Positions 26,271 through 36,372 of a DNA stretch of 64,000 bases are shown piece after piece. A model generated the notes under the pieces. It worked only from the letters and a program-made list of their open reading frames with translations. It did not search any database and had not been told where the DNA came from. The position numbers and the translations under genes were made by a program. This stretch comes from Bacillota bacterium (lineage in GTDB: Bacteria > Bacillota_A > Clostridia > Lachnospirales > Lachnospiraceae). The stretch is taken from contig JAEYMU010000024.1 of the NCBI GenBank assembly GCA_023407175.1, forward strand, positions 124,001 to 188,000. The letters are read 5' to 3'. Position 1 is the stretch's first letter; every line of letters begins with the position of its first letter.

Positions 26271-28163
26271 ATGGAAAAAACATTCGATAAGACAACTAAA
26301 AAATTCACTTCACGAATGCAAGCAAAATTATTGCTTGTATTTTGTGTTGTCGCACTGCTCCTGTTCGGGCTGATGGGAAGACTGGTATATATCGTCCAGA
26401 TCGATGGAGATAAGTATACAAAGCAGGTACTTAAGAGGCAGACCTATGTAAGCTCCGTGCTGCCCTTTAAAAGAGGGGAGATTTTGGATAGCAACGGGAC
26501 AGTATTGGCGCACAGTGTATTAAAATATAAGCTGATTCTTGAGCCAAAGCTGCTTTTGGAAAATGAGGACTGTATTACAGCAACGAAAAAAGCGCTGAAG
26601 GATACGTTTGGGATTGAAGAGGATCAGGTAAATAATATATTAGAGGAGAAGCCGGACAGCCTGTATGTGATTGTCAAGAAGAATCTGGACTATGATACGG
26701 TTCAGGCTTTTAAAGAGGGTGAAGGGAAAAGCGAGGATGTTGTCGGGGTATGGTTTGAAGAACAGTATGTGAGAGAATATCCCTACAGTACTCTGGCCTG
26801 TGACGTAATTGGCTTCTCAAACTCCGAAAATACTGGATTTTATGGACTGGAAGAATATTATAATGATGAACTGAACGGTACGAACGGAAGAGAATATGGT
26901 TATTATGATTCCAGTCTGGATATTGACAGGATTGTTGAGGAAGCGGTCAACGGGAATTCCATTATAACCTCCATTAATGCCGATGTACAGCGTATTATAC
27001 AGGAGAAGATTATAGAATTTAATGAGGAATACGGAAGTAAGAATATTTACATTCTGGTAATGGACCCGAATAACGGAGAAATCATTGCCATGGCGTCCAA
27101 CCAGGAATATGATCTGAACTCGCGGGGGAGTCTGGAGGGTATCTATACAGACGAGCAGCTTGCGGGAATGACCGACGAGGAGAAGACACAAGCCTTAAAT
27201 TTACTCTGGAAAAATGATGTTATCAGCAATAACTTCGAACCAGGCTCCACCTTTAAGCCCATCACCGTGGCGGCGGCTCTGGAGGAAAATCTGGTATCCG
27301 ACAGCACCACCTTTTACTGCGACGGAGGCGAGATGAAGGATGGAAAGCATATTGCCTGTGCCCATGTTCATGGGGATATTACATTAGGAGGTGCCATAAT
27401 CTATTCCTGTAATGATGCGCTTATGCAAATTGCGGAAAGAGAGGGGAAGACTTTATTTCGTGATTACATCACACATTTTGGAATCGGTCAGAAAACCGGT
27501 ATTGATTTGCCGGGAGAAGAGGCCGGACAGATATTATCCCTGGAGGACCTTGGAGAATCGGGACTGGCGACCAGCAGCTTCGGACAGTCTACAAGTATAA
27601 CCATGATTCAGATGGCGGCAGCCTTCTGCTCCATTATCAACGGCGGAAATTATTATCAGCCCCATGTAGTTAAGAAAATAGTCAATGACAGCGGAGCGAC
27701 AGTGAAGGAAATCGATAAAATTCTGGTAAGAAAAACAATATCCGAGCAGACCTCACAGCTGCTGCTTAGCTATCTGTACCAGACCGTAGAGGTTGGTACG
27801 GCACAGGGTGCCAAGGTGGAGGGCTATACCATCGGGGGAAAAACCGGTACGGCGGAAAAGACTCCCCGTGGTACGGACGCTCGTGTGGTATCCTTCATCG
27901 GCTGCTCACCGGCCGTTGATCCGGAGATGATGCTCTATGTGGTAATCGATGAGCCCCAGAATGTGGTGAAGCAAACCGCTACGCTGGCTACTGTTTTGGC
28001 AGGTGAAATTTTCAATGAGATATTACCCGTCCTGGGCATCTATCCCGACGGAGATATTGATTATTTGATACCGACGGTAACACCGATACCCGAGGCTGAA
28101 CAGGCAGCGCAGGGGAATAATAATACGACACAAAACAACGGGCTCGGTTTTCTCGAAGAGTAG
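26271..28163 (+). CDS. Class B penicillin-binding protein (FtsI/PBP2-type transpeptidase), no PASTA domain
   Basis: Cross-links peptidoglycan stem peptides, probably at the septum. 630 residues: a short cytoplasmic tail, one membrane helix (about 20-40), a PBP dimerisation domain (RGEILDSNGTVLA), and a transpeptidase domain with STFK (Ser326), SCN (Ser379) and KTGT (Lys524). All three active-site motifs are intact. The C-terminus ends in a low-complexity Pro/Gln/Asn tail and lacks PASTA repeats, unlike the next gene. Together they form a tandem pair of class B PBPs, one likely vegetative (FtsI-like) and one sporulation-type. Confidence 0.92.
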   Translation: MEKTFDKTTKKFTSRMQAKLLLVFCVVALLLFGLMGRLVYIVQIDGDKYTKQVLKRQTYVSSVLPFKRGEILDSNGTVLAHSVLKYKLILEPKLLLENEDCITATKKALKDTFGIEEDQVNNILEEKPDSLYVIVKKNLDYDTVQAFKEGEGKSEDVVGVWFEEQYVREYPYSTLACDVIGFSNSENTGFYGLEEYYNDELNGTNGREYGYYDSSLDIDRIVEEAVNGNSIITSINADVQRIIQEKIIEFNEEYGSKNIYILVMDPNNGEIIAMASNQEYDLNSRGSLEGIYTDEQLAGMTDEEKTQALNLLWKNDVISNNFEPGSTFKPITVAAALEENLVSDSTTFYCDGGEMKDGKHIACAHVHGDITLGGAIIYSCNDALMQIAEREGKTLFRDYITHFGIGQKTGIDLPGEEAGQILSLEDLGESGLATSSFGQSTSITMIQMAAAFCSIINGGNYYQPHVVKKIVNDSGATVKEIDKILVRKTISEQTSQLLLSYLYQTVEVGTAQGAKVEGYTIGGKTGTAEKTPRGTDARVVSFIGCSPAVDPEMMLYVVIDEPQNVVKQTATLATVLAGEIFNEILPVLGIYPDGDIDYLIPTVTPIPEAEQAAQGNNNTTQNNGLGFLEE

Positions 28164-28332
28164 CTTTAAAAAAGCCGCCCCAGACAACGAAAAAAGTGAT
28201 TGAGTATACGGCTTTCCGGCCCTGAATGCGCAGAAATACGCAAAAAGCATGCCTTGGAATAGAGGTATGCATGAATAAAGCGGTGACATGCGTAATAGAA
28301 TGAAACGATAAGAGATACAGGGTTATGGTAAA

Positions 28333-30285
28333 ATGGCCAGAAACAGAACACATAATAAAAGAAATGTTTTGATTGTATTTATTATTGTAGTTATCGTAAT
28401 GATCGGACTGCTGGGCCGTTTAAGCTATCTTATGATATTTAAGTCAGAGGAGTATGCTGAGAAAGCAAAGGCGCTTCATGAGCGGGAACGGGTGATCAAG
28501 GCGGAACGTGGCAGTATATTTGATGCAAATGGTATTGAAATCGCAACGAACAAGCCGGTATGTACGATTTCTGTGATACATGCACAGATTACTGATCCCG
28601 AACGGGTGATTGAGGTTTTGTCACAGCTGCTGGGGCTAAGTGAAGAAAAGGTTAGAAAAAGAGTAGAGAAGGTATCCTCCATTGAGAAAATAAAATCCAA
28701 TGTGGATAAGGAGATTGCCGATAAAATCAGGGAATACGACCTGGATGGTGTAATGGTGGATGAGGATTACAAAAGGTATTATCCCTATTCCTCCCTTGCC
28801 TCCAAGGTAATTGGCTTTACCGGAAGTGATAATCAGGGAATTATCGGACTAGAGGTTCAATATGATAAATATCTGAAGGGAACAGACGGTACCATTCTAA
28901 CCTTGACCACCGCCTATGGTGTTGAGATAGAAAATGCTGCCGAAGACAGGATAGAGCCTGTGGCAGGCAATGATTTATACTTAAGTCTGGATGTGAATAT
29001 CCAGAAATATGCCGAACAGGCAGCCTTGAAGGTAATGGAGGCAAAAAATGCGAACAGCGTCAAGCTAATTGTTATGAACCCGCAGAATGGAGAAATCTAT
29101 GCGATGGTGAATGCACCGGAGTTTGACTTAAATAACCCTTATCAATTAATCGATGAAATTGCGGCCGATTATGCAGGAGTGGCCTTATCCTCAGAGGAAT
29201 TGAATAATTTATTGAATAATATGTGGAGGAATGCCTGTATCAGTGATACCTATGAGCCTGGCTCAGCTTTCAAGATTATCACTGCGACAGCAGCCCTTGA
29301 GGAGGGCGTGGTAAAGCTGGATGACAGGTTTTACTGTCCCGGCTATAAGAAGGTGGAGGATCGTGTTATTCGATGCCACAAAACCACAGGCCATGGAAGC
29401 CAGACCTTCGTGGAGGGAATCAAAAATTCCTGCAACCCTGTATTCATGGAAATCGGAGCCAGGGTTGGTGTGGAAAGAATGTATTATTATTTTAACCAAC
29501 TTGGTTTGTTTCATAAAACAGGAGTTGATCTTCCGGGAGAAGCCAATTCCATCATGCATAAGATGGAGGATATCGGAGCTGTTGAATTGGCTACCATTTC
29601 CTTTGGTCAGTCCTTCCAGATTACTCCCATGCAGTTGCTTACAGCGGCAAGTGCCGTAGTGAATGGGGGAACCCTGGTGACTCCCCATCTTGGAACGGAA
29701 ATCCGCTCCGCAGATGGTACCTGGATTAAAGAGCTTGACTATCCGACCACGGAAAATGTAATCTCCGAAAGCACCTCACAAACCATGAAGGAGCTGCTGG
29801 AGGTAGTTGTATCCGAGGGAACAGGAAAAAGAGCATATCTTCCGGGCTTTCGGGTTGGGGGTAAGACTGCAACCTCAGAAAAGCTGCCAAGAAGCAGCAA
29901 CAAATATATTGCATCCTTCATCGGGTTTGCGCCTGCCGATGATCCACAGGTCATGGCCCTGGTGCTGATCGATGAGCCAACCGGAATCTATTATGGAGGT
30001 ACAATTGCCGCACCGGTAATTTCGGAATTATTTGATAATATTCTTCCCTATCTTGGGATAGAAGAAAGCTATACGGATGCAGAGAAGGAAAAGTATAATA
30101 TCGGTTCCTTTGCCGTACCGGATTTTACCGGTAAGACAGAGAAGGAGGTAAAGGAGCTTTTAAAGATATATGATTTTGGCGATACCTTCCCCACCGGGGA
30201 CGGACCCGTCGTAACCTCCCAGTTTCCTCTTCCGGGGGAGGTTGTGGATAAAGACAGCGATTTGATTTTATATTACGGCGAATAG
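28333..30285 (+). CDS. spoVD: Class B penicillin-binding protein with PASTA domain (SpoVD-like)
   Basis: Second transpeptidase of the tandem pair, 650 residues: membrane helix (about 12-36), dimerisation domain (ERGSIFDANGIEIA), transpeptidase domain with SAFK (Ser311), SCN (Ser366) and, unusually, KTAT (Lys511) where most PBPs have KTG. A single PASTA repeat lies at about 590-650. The PASTA domain and the place before mraY fit SpoVD, which builds spore cortex, but some clostridial FtsI proteins look the same. The ribosome-binding site before ATG 28333 is weak. Confidence 0.87.
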   Translation: MARNRTHNKRNVLIVFIIVVIVMIGLLGRLSYLMIFKSEEYAEKAKALHERERVIKAERGSIFDANGIEIATNKPVCTISVIHAQITDPERVIEVLSQLLGLSEEKVRKRVEKVSSIEKIKSNVDKEIADKIREYDLDGVMVDEDYKRYYPYSSLASKVIGFTGSDNQGIIGLEVQYDKYLKGTDGTILTLTTAYGVEIENAAEDRIEPVAGNDLYLSLDVNIQKYAEQAALKVMEAKNANSVKLIVMNPQNGEIYAMVNAPEFDLNNPYQLIDEIAADYAGVALSSEELNNLLNNMWRNACISDTYEPGSAFKIITATAALEEGVVKLDDRFYCPGYKKVEDRVIRCHKTTGHGSQTFVEGIKNSCNPVFMEIGARVGVERMYYYFNQLGLFHKTGVDLPGEANSIMHKMEDIGAVELATISFGQSFQITPMQLLTAASAVVNGGTLVTPHLGTEIRSADGTWIKELDYPTTENVISESTSQTMKELLEVVVSEGTGKRAYLPGFRVGGKTATSEKLPRSSNKYIASFIGFAPADDPQVMALVLIDEPTGIYYGGTIAAPVISELFDNILPYLGIEESYTDAEKEKYNIGSFAVPDFTGKTEKEVKELLKIYDFGDTFPTGDGPVVTSQFPLPGEVVDKDSDLILYYGE

Positions 30286-30320
30286 CCAAAAGGTGCTAGT
30301 ACAGTACCGGGATTCGCGTA

Positions 30321-30349
30321 TTGTTTTTTGACCTGTTATAAAGTATAAT
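30321..30349 (+). promoter_or_regulatory. Candidate internal promoter before mraY
   Basis: TTGTTT, 17 bases, then a perfect TATAAT (30344-30349), in the 180-base gap between the SpoVD-like gene and mraY. A short hairpin (TACGTG / CACGTA, 30436-30453) lies just before the mraY ribosome-binding site. murF, often found in this gap, is absent. Confidence 0.55.
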
Positions 30350-30465
30350 AACCAAGGTATAACTTTCCGGGAAACAGTATGGAACCTATGCCGGTCAATA
30401 TGAGACGAATGATTAATACATAAGAAATAACCGAGTACGTGTTAAAGCACGTAAAGGAGGATATC

Positions 30466-31434
30466 ATGAATTTTACGGATTTTAAAGTGATCTTGCCAGT
30501 TATTATATCATTTGGGGTTTGCGCGGTGCTTTGTCCGATTTTAATACCATTCTTAAAGAGATTGAAATTCGGCCAGTATATCAGGGAGGAAGGACCGCAG
30601 TCACATCAGAAAAAATCCGGCACTCCGACGATGGGTGGTATTGTTATTGTATTGAGCATAGCAATTACCTCCCTGCTTTACATTAAGGATTACAAGGGGA
30701 TTATTCCTATTCTTTTTTCTACCATCGGCTTTGGCATCATCGGCTTCATGGATGATTATATTAAGGTGGTTATGAAGCGGAACCTGGGACTTAGGGTTTG
30801 GCAGAAGCTGGTTGGCCAGATTCTGGTAACGGCAATTCTGGGTTATTATTTGGTGAATTTTACAGAGGTCGGAACCTCCATGCTGATTCCGTTCTCAGGC
30901 GGGAAATATCTGGATATTTCCTATATGTTTATCCCTTTCTTTTTCATTGTTGTATTGGGGACCGTCAACGGCTCCAATTTCACTGACGGACTGGATGGGT
31001 TGGAGTCAAGCGTAACGGTACTGATTGCAACCTTCTTTACGGTAGTTGCCATCGGAATAAAGAGTGATATATCACCGATTACGGGTGCGGTGGCAGGGAG
31101 CCTGCTGGCCTTTTTATTATTTAATGTGTATCCTGCCAAGGTATTTATGGGAGATACCGGCTCGCTGGCGCTGGGGGGCTTTGTAGCCGCCACGGCTTAT
31201 ATGCTGCAAATGCCGCTCTTCATCTTGATTGTTGCTTTGGTTTATCTGGTAGAGGTTCTGTCTGTTATACTTCAGGTCGGCTACTTTAAGCTCACCAAAG
31301 GAAAGAGAATATTCAAAATGGCTCCGATCCACCACCACTTTGAGCTTATGGGCTGGGCAGAGACCCGGGTTGTCGCGGTATTCTCCATTATAACTACCAT
31401 GCTCTGTCTGATTGGATTAATAGGCATCAGTTAA
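30466..31434 (+). CDS. mraY: Phospho-N-acetylmuramoyl-pentapeptide transferase MraY
   Basis: Membrane enzyme that joins the UMP-linked muramoyl pentapeptide to undecaprenyl phosphate, giving lipid I. About ten membrane helices; conserved GTPTMGG, FMDDYIKV (Mg-binding Asp pair), NFTDGLDGL, FMGDTGSLALGG and MAPIHHHFE. About 322 residues. ATG 30466 follows AAAGGAGG; the upstream ATG at 30439 has none. Confidence 0.97.
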   Translation: MNFTDFKVILPVIISFGVCAVLCPILIPFLKRLKFGQYIREEGPQSHQKKSGTPTMGGIVIVLSIAITSLLYIKDYKGIIPILFSTIGFGIIGFMDDYIKVVMKRNLGLRVWQKLVGQILVTAILGYYLVNFTEVGTSMLIPFSGGKYLDISYMFIPFFFIVVLGTVNGSNFTDGLDGLESSVTVLIATFFTVVAIGIKSDISPITGAVAGSLLAFLLFNVYPAKVFMGDTGSLALGGFVAATAYMLQMPLFILIVALVYLVEVLSVILQVGYFKLTKGKRIFKMAPIHHHFELMGWAETRVVAVFSIITTMLCLIGLIGIS

Positions 31435-31493
31435 TACTCCCAATTGTGTAATCATTCTTTGGGTTGCAAATATTTTCAGCAGGGGGAAAGCGT

Positions 31494-32855
31494 ATGCAGT
31501 GGAAGGATAAGAGGGTGCTGGTATACGGAGCTGCAAGAAGCGGAGTATCGGCGGCTGCACTCCTTCAAAGGCTGGGGGCCTTTGTCCTGTTATTTGACGG
31601 TAACACGAAGCTTACGAAAGACAAGTTCAAAGACAGGCTGAATACAGAGGACGGCCTTGAGCTGATTACCGGTACTTTGCCGGAGGATAAGCTTGAGCAT
31701 ACCGAACTGCTGATTATCAGTCCGGGTGTTGCAACCGACCATCCGGATATTGAAAAGATCAGGGAAAAGAATATCCCAATCTGGGGAGAGGTTGAACTGG
31801 CCTACCAGTTTACAAAGGGCAAGGTGATTGCCATTACCGGAACGAATGGGAAGACAACAACTACCACTTTGGTGGGAGAGATTATGAAAGCTTATTTTCC
31901 AGAGGTTTTTGTAGTTGGCAATATCGGAAAATCCTGCTGTGATACGGCCCTTGCTACTACGGACCATTCAATAACGGTGATTGAAGCCAGCAGCTTCCAG
32001 CTTGAAACTATCCATAGCTTTAAGCCGGAGATCAGTGCAATTTTAAATATCACGCCGGATCATCTGGACCGGCATTATACCATGGATAATTACATAGCAA
32101 TGAAGGAACGGATCACACTGAATCAGACGAAGGCGGATGTGTGCATCCTAAATTATGAGGATGAGGTTCTAAGAAATATGGCTGGAAGGCTGGGAGCCGG
32201 AGTTCTGTTTTTCAGCAGTGCAAGGGAGCTTACGGAGGGAGCCTGTCTTAAGGGGGAGGATATCCTGTACCGCAAGGGGGATATCTGTCAGACCGTATGT
32301 AATATCAATGAGCTTAAATTATTAGGACAGCATAATTATGAGAATGTCATGGCCGCCGTTTTGATTGCGGCCCAAATGGGCGTTCCAATGGAATATATCC
32401 GAAAGGCCCTGCTTGATTTTAAGGCAGTGGAGCATCGAATTGAATATGTAGAGACCATTGGCGGAGTTACCTATTACAATGACTCGAAGGGTACAAATCC
32501 GGATGCCTCTATCCGGGCAATCCGGGCAATGAGAAATCCTACGGTATTAATTGCCGGAGGATATGATAAAAAGGTGTCCTTTGATGCCCTGATTGAAGCC
32601 TTTGGCACAAAGGTGAAGGGCCTTGTCCTCTTGGGACAGACGAAGGAGCAGCTTGCCGAGGCGGCAAGGAAGCAGGGCTTCACAGAGCTTGTTATGGTGC
32701 AGGATTTGCGTGAGGCGGTCAGAGTGAGCGCGAACATGGCTCGTCCCGGGGATGCGGTATTATTGTCACCGGCCTGCGCAAGCTGGGGTATGTTTGAAAG
32801 CTTCGAACAGCGGGGAAAACTATTTAAGGAATATGTCAGGGAAATGCTTTCTTAG
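31494..32855 (+). CDS. murD: UDP-MurNAc-L-Ala:D-Glu ligase MurD
   Basis: Mur ligase that adds D-glutamate to the stem peptide. Shows VYGAARSGVSAA (UDP-binding), ITGTNGKTTTTTLVGEI (ATP loop), VIEASSFQL, LNITPDHLDRH, EHRIEYV, YNDSKGTNP and SPACASWGMFESFEQRG. About 453 residues, normal. ATG 31494 lies after AGGGGGAAAG; the frame extends to 31464 without a ribosome-binding site. Confidence 0.97.
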   Translation: MQWKDKRVLVYGAARSGVSAAALLQRLGAFVLLFDGNTKLTKDKFKDRLNTEDGLELITGTLPEDKLEHTELLIISPGVATDHPDIEKIREKNIPIWGEVELAYQFTKGKVIAITGTNGKTTTTTLVGEIMKAYFPEVFVVGNIGKSCCDTALATTDHSITVIEASSFQLETIHSFKPEISAILNITPDHLDRHYTMDNYIAMKERITLNQTKADVCILNYEDEVLRNMAGRLGAGVLFFSSARELTEGACLKGEDILYRKGDICQTVCNINELKLLGQHNYENVMAAVLIAAQMGVPMEYIRKALLDFKAVEHRIEYVETIGGVTYYNDSKGTNPDASIRAIRAMRNPTVLIAGGYDKKVSFDALIEAFGTKVKGLVLLGQTKEQLAEAARKQGFTELVMVQDLREAVRVSANMARPGDAVLLSPACASWGMFESFEQRGKLFKEYVREMLS

Positions 32856-32866
32856 GAAAAGAGGAA

Positions 32867-34018
32867 ATGATGAGTAGAACAGTAGCACAAACCAATCAAA
32901 GAAAAATGCATAGCTATTATGATTACAGCCTGTTATTTCTGGTGCTTTTTCTGGTATGCTTTGGCTTGGTATGCATCTATAGCACGAGCTCCTTCAATGC
33001 GCAGCAGAATAACCTGTCACCCGCATTTTATCTTGAGAGACAGGCGCTCCTTGCCGGAATCGGTATCCTTGTCATGATTTTTGTATCGAAAATTGATTAT
33101 CATATTTACATAACAAACCTTCCCTTTTTTAGATTAAAGCCAATTACAATCTTATATATGCTGTGTCTTTTCTTACAGACCTTCGTATTGGTTTTCGGCA
33201 GTGCTACCAAGGGCTCCAAGCGGTGGATTGAGATACCGCTTTTGGGCAGGTTTCAGCCCTCAGAGCTGACCAAGATTGCAGTAATTCTGTTTACAGCCTA
33301 CATCGTAAATTTGGCGCCGAAGAAGCTGGATAAGTTCTCAGGCTTTCTTCGGGTATGCTTCTTCATAGCGCCCCTGCTTGGGCTGATTGTAGTTGAGAAT
33401 TTATCGACAGCAATCATTATCTCCGTAATACTGGTTTCCATCTGCTTTGTAGCCAGCAGGAAGAAGGGCTATTTTATCGTATCGGGACTGATGCTGGTCG
33501 GATTGGGACTGATGTTTATTTTCTTCTTTAACTCCTACCGTTCCGACCGTATTGAGGCATGGCTTCATGTGGAAACGGCTGATAAGGGATATCAGATTCT
33601 CCAGGGGCTGTATGCAATTGCCTCCGGCGGTTTTTTTGGGAAAGGACTGGGGGAAAGCATTCAAAAGCTGGGCTTTATCCCAGAATCACATAATGATATG
33701 ATCTTTGCGGTTATCTGTGAGGAATTAGGGCTCTTTGGAGCATTTACCTTAATTCTCGTATTTATTTTATTAATGTGGCGTATTTTTATCATTGCTATAA
33801 ACTCAACGGACCTCTACGGTGGCTTGATTGCGACCGGAGTGCTTGCCCATATCGCAGTACAGGTACTAATCAATATTGCGGTAGTAACCAATACAATTCC
33901 TTCCACCGGCAATACGCTTCCCTTCATCAGTTACGGAGGAAGCTCAGTCATGGTGCTTTTGTTTGAAATGGGAATTGTCCTAAGTGTCTCAAACCAGATC
34001 AAGGGCGAAAAGTCTTAG
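32867..34018 (+). CDS. ftsW: FtsW/SpoVE-type peptidoglycan glycosyltransferase
   Basis: SEDS-family polytopic membrane protein that polymerises lipid II with its partner class B PBP. 383 residues, about ten helices. Conserved LVCIYSTSSF, GSKRWIEIPLLGRFQPSEL, the large loop GYQILQGLYAIASGGFFGKGLGES, PESHNDMIFAVICEELG, and TGNTLPFISYGGSS. FtsW and the sporulation form SpoVE cannot be told apart from sequence here; the dcw position suits either. Two adjacent ATGs (32867, 32870) follow GAGGAA. The usual next gene, murG, is missing. Confidence 0.93.
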   Translation: MMSRTVAQTNQRKMHSYYDYSLLFLVLFLVCFGLVCIYSTSSFNAQQNNLSPAFYLERQALLAGIGILVMIFVSKIDYHIYITNLPFFRLKPITILYMLCLFLQTFVLVFGSATKGSKRWIEIPLLGRFQPSELTKIAVILFTAYIVNLAPKKLDKFSGFLRVCFFIAPLLGLIVVENLSTAIIISVILVSICFVASRKKGYFIVSGLMLVGLGLMFIFFFNSYRSDRIEAWLHVETADKGYQILQGLYAIASGGFFGKGLGESIQKLGFIPESHNDMIFAVICEELGLFGAFTLILVFILLMWRIFIIAINSTDLYGGLIATGVLAHIAVQVLINIAVVTNTIPSTGNTLPFISYGGSSVMVLLFEMGIVLSVSNQIKGEKS

Positions 34019-34128
34019 GACGGATGGCGCTTTTTGGGTGGGTATCATATGGGATTGACTGTGATTCACGCGGACAAAGAAGAATTCATATAGTAGTAGT
34101 ATATTTCCTTCATTGTCTGAGGTGCACT

Positions 34129-35397
34129 ATGTCCAGTATTGAGGTCATCGGCAAAGAGCAGTTAAAAGGCGAGTTAAAAATACAAGGTTCAAAGAATGCA
34201 GCATTACCGGTTATTGCTGCAACTATTTTGAATAAAGGGATTTCAATACTTAAGAACTGTCCAAAGATACTTGATGTAATTCACATGGTGAAAATACTGG
34301 AAGAGCTTGGCTGTAAAACCTCCTGGGATAAAAACACACTTACGGTGGACAGTACGGATGCAGATGTTACCCATGTATCAGAGTCTTCTGTAAGTAAAAT
34401 GCGCAGCTCCATTCTATATCTTGGTGCCATACTCGGACGCTTCCATGAGGTTACAATAGCGTATCCGGGTGGTTGTTCCATCGGTAAAAGACCGATAAAT
34501 TATCATTTAAATGCCATAAAGAAGATGAATGTTACGCAGGAATTCAGCGGAGAGGACAAAAGCATTATCCATTGCTATACGGATAAGATTATCGGAAATG
34601 ACATATTTCTTGAACAACCAAGTGTGGGTGCTACACAGAATGTCCTGCTCACCGCCGTATTATCGGAGGGAGTAACCAGGATATTCAATGCCGCCAGAGA
34701 GCCGGAGGTCACAGAGGTCTGTAATTATTTAATCGAAGCAGGCGCAAGAATTTGCGGAAAAGGTACCTCTTTCCTTATCGTAGAGGGCGTAAAACGGTTG
34801 CATGATGTTGAATTTACCCTATCAACAGACCGGATTGTAGCAGGAACATATATGGCGGCTGTTGCAGCAGCCACGGGAGAGGTGGTATTTACAAATCCCC
34901 CGACAGACCAGCTTTTATCCACGATCAGGACGTTAAAAAAGACGGGCTGTGAAATTACTACCATGGATAAGGCTATAAAAGTAAAAAACTTGCAAAGGCC
35001 AAAGCCGATTGAGGTATTACAGACACAGCCATATCCGGGATTTCCTACGGATATGCAGTCACAGCTGATGTCCATCCTGTGCCTGGCGGATGGAAAAAGC
35101 ACGATTATTGAGGATATCTTCGAATCACGTTTCCAGAATGTCACGGAGCTTGAGAAGATGGGTGCCCAGGTAAGCATTGAAGAAGAGGGCAGAAAGGCGG
35201 TCATCACAGGAGTTGCAACGCTTCAGGGAGCGGAGCTTTATGCCAAAGATTTACGCGGTGGCGCGGCACTGGTACTAGCCGGTCTGGCAGCGGAAGGAAC
35301 TACCATTGTACAGGAAGCTTCCTATATCGAACGCGGTTACGAGGATATTTGCAGAGATTTATCGATACTGGGAGCAAGAATCAGAGTCTTTACTTGA
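34129..35397 (+). CDS. murA: UDP-GlcNAc 1-carboxyvinyltransferase MurA
   Basis: First committed step of peptidoglycan synthesis: transfers enolpyruvate from PEP to UDP-GlcNAc. Shows the N-terminal KIQGSKNAALPVIAA, the active-site loop YPGGCSIGKRPINYH with the catalytic Cys that fosfomycin modifies, and PYPGFPTDMQSQ near the C-terminus. About 422 residues. ATG 34129 (MSSIEVIGKEQL) follows TGAGGTG; the open frame runs back to 34024 but those residues look like untranslated leader. Confidence 0.96.
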   Translation: MSSIEVIGKEQLKGELKIQGSKNAALPVIAATILNKGISILKNCPKILDVIHMVKILEELGCKTSWDKNTLTVDSTDADVTHVSESSVSKMRSSILYLGAILGRFHEVTIAYPGGCSIGKRPINYHLNAIKKMNVTQEFSGEDKSIIHCYTDKIIGNDIFLEQPSVGATQNVLLTAVLSEGVTRIFNAAREPEVTEVCNYLIEAGARICGKGTSFLIVEGVKRLHDVEFTLSTDRIVAGTYMAAVAAATGEVVFTNPPTDQLLSTIRTLKKTGCEITTMDKAIKVKNLQRPKPIEVLQTQPYPGFPTDMQSQLMSILCLADGKSTIIEDIFESRFQNVTELEKMGAQVSIEEEGRKAVITGVATLQGAELYAKDLRGGAALVLAGLAAEGTTIVQEASYIERGYEDICRDLSILGARIRVFT

Positions 35398-35439
35398 AAA
35401 GGTAATACCAGGAGAAGAAAAGCCATCATGGAGGTGCAG

Positions 35440-36330
35440 ATGAGTATTAATAGGCCAAGGAGCTCAAATAGTGTACGAAAGAGAATTTTCCGAAAAGCCA
35501 TCATTGCCCTGCTTGCCCTCGGTATTCCGATGCTGTTGTTTCTCTTCCAGTTTGGCATTCAAAAGGCAGAGGTCATCGGAGAGAGCCGTTATACGGATCA
35601 GCAGATCAGGGATATGGTTCTGGAATCAAGGCTTGATTATAATTCGATATACCTGTATCTGAAGTATCGTTTTTTCACTACTCCGGATATTCCCTTTATC
35701 GAAAAGCTGGATATTGAGATGAACAGCAGGCATGAGGTGACTATTTATGTATATGAGAAAATAGTGACAGGCTGTGTCTATGTCATGGGCGAGTACATGT
35801 ATTTCGATAAGGACGGAATCATTGTAGAAAGCTCCTCCGAGAAGGTGGAGAAGGTACCTGTGATAGAAGGCCTTCAGTTTCGTGATATTGTCCTGCACGA
35901 TAAGCTTAAGCTGCTTGATGAGGAACAAACCAAAGAAGAGGACAGCGGACAGGAGAACACAGGCGGTGATACCCAAAGTGGAGAGGAAAACAGCGGATCT
36001 TCGGATGAACAGGAGACCGAAAAGGATGAGGAAGAAAGTACCGGAGCGAAGGATAAATTATTTGATATCATATTGAATTTAACAAAATTAATCAATAAGT
36101 ATGAGCTTGATGTGGATGTGGTAAGGTTTGATGAGAATAACAATGTCACCTTAAAATGCGGAGACATCAGGGTATTGCTTGGCAAAAAAAATGATTATGA
36201 GGTAGCCCTGTCGGATTTAAAAAATATCCTTGCCAAAGCGGAAGGAACTAAGGCTTATGAGCTTGATATGAGGGACTATAGCAAGGAAAGCAACTATGTA
36301 ATTGGCAAGTCTAAGGATTCGACAGAATAG
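35440..36330 (+). CDS. ftsQ: Cell division protein FtsQ/DivIB
   Basis: Bitopic division protein of about 296 residues: a basic cytoplasmic tail, one membrane helix (about 24-43, IIALLALGIPMLLFLFQFG), then a POTRA domain (AEVIGESRYTDQQIRDMV) and a beta domain. A strongly acidic Glu/Ser/Gly/Gln-rich insertion of about 45 residues (about 161-206) interrupts the beta domain. ATG 35440 follows GGAGGTG; ATG 35428 overlaps that site. Scaffold for FtsL and DivIC at the septum. Confidence 0.92.
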   Translation: MSINRPRSSNSVRKRIFRKAIIALLALGIPMLLFLFQFGIQKAEVIGESRYTDQQIRDMVLESRLDYNSIYLYLKYRFFTTPDIPFIEKLDIEMNSRHEVTIYVYEKIVTGCVYVMGEYMYFDKDGIIVESSSEKVEKVPVIEGLQFRDIVLHDKLKLLDEEQTKEEDSGQENTGGDTQSGEENSGSSDEQETEKDEEESTGAKDKLFDIILNLTKLINKYELDVDVVRFDENNNVTLKCGDIRVLLGKKNDYEVALSDLKNILAKAEGTKAYELDMRDYSKESNYVIGKSKDSTE

Positions 36331-36333
36331 ATA

Positions 36334-36361
36334 AAATTGGCTTAAATAAATCAATTTTTTT
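36334..36361 (+). terminator. Weak terminator-like hairpin after ftsQ
   Basis: AAATTG / CAATTT stem with a 12-base A+T-rich loop followed by a T run. The stem is short, so read-through into ftsZ is likely. Confidence 0.3.
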
Positions 36362-36372
36362 AAAAATTATGC

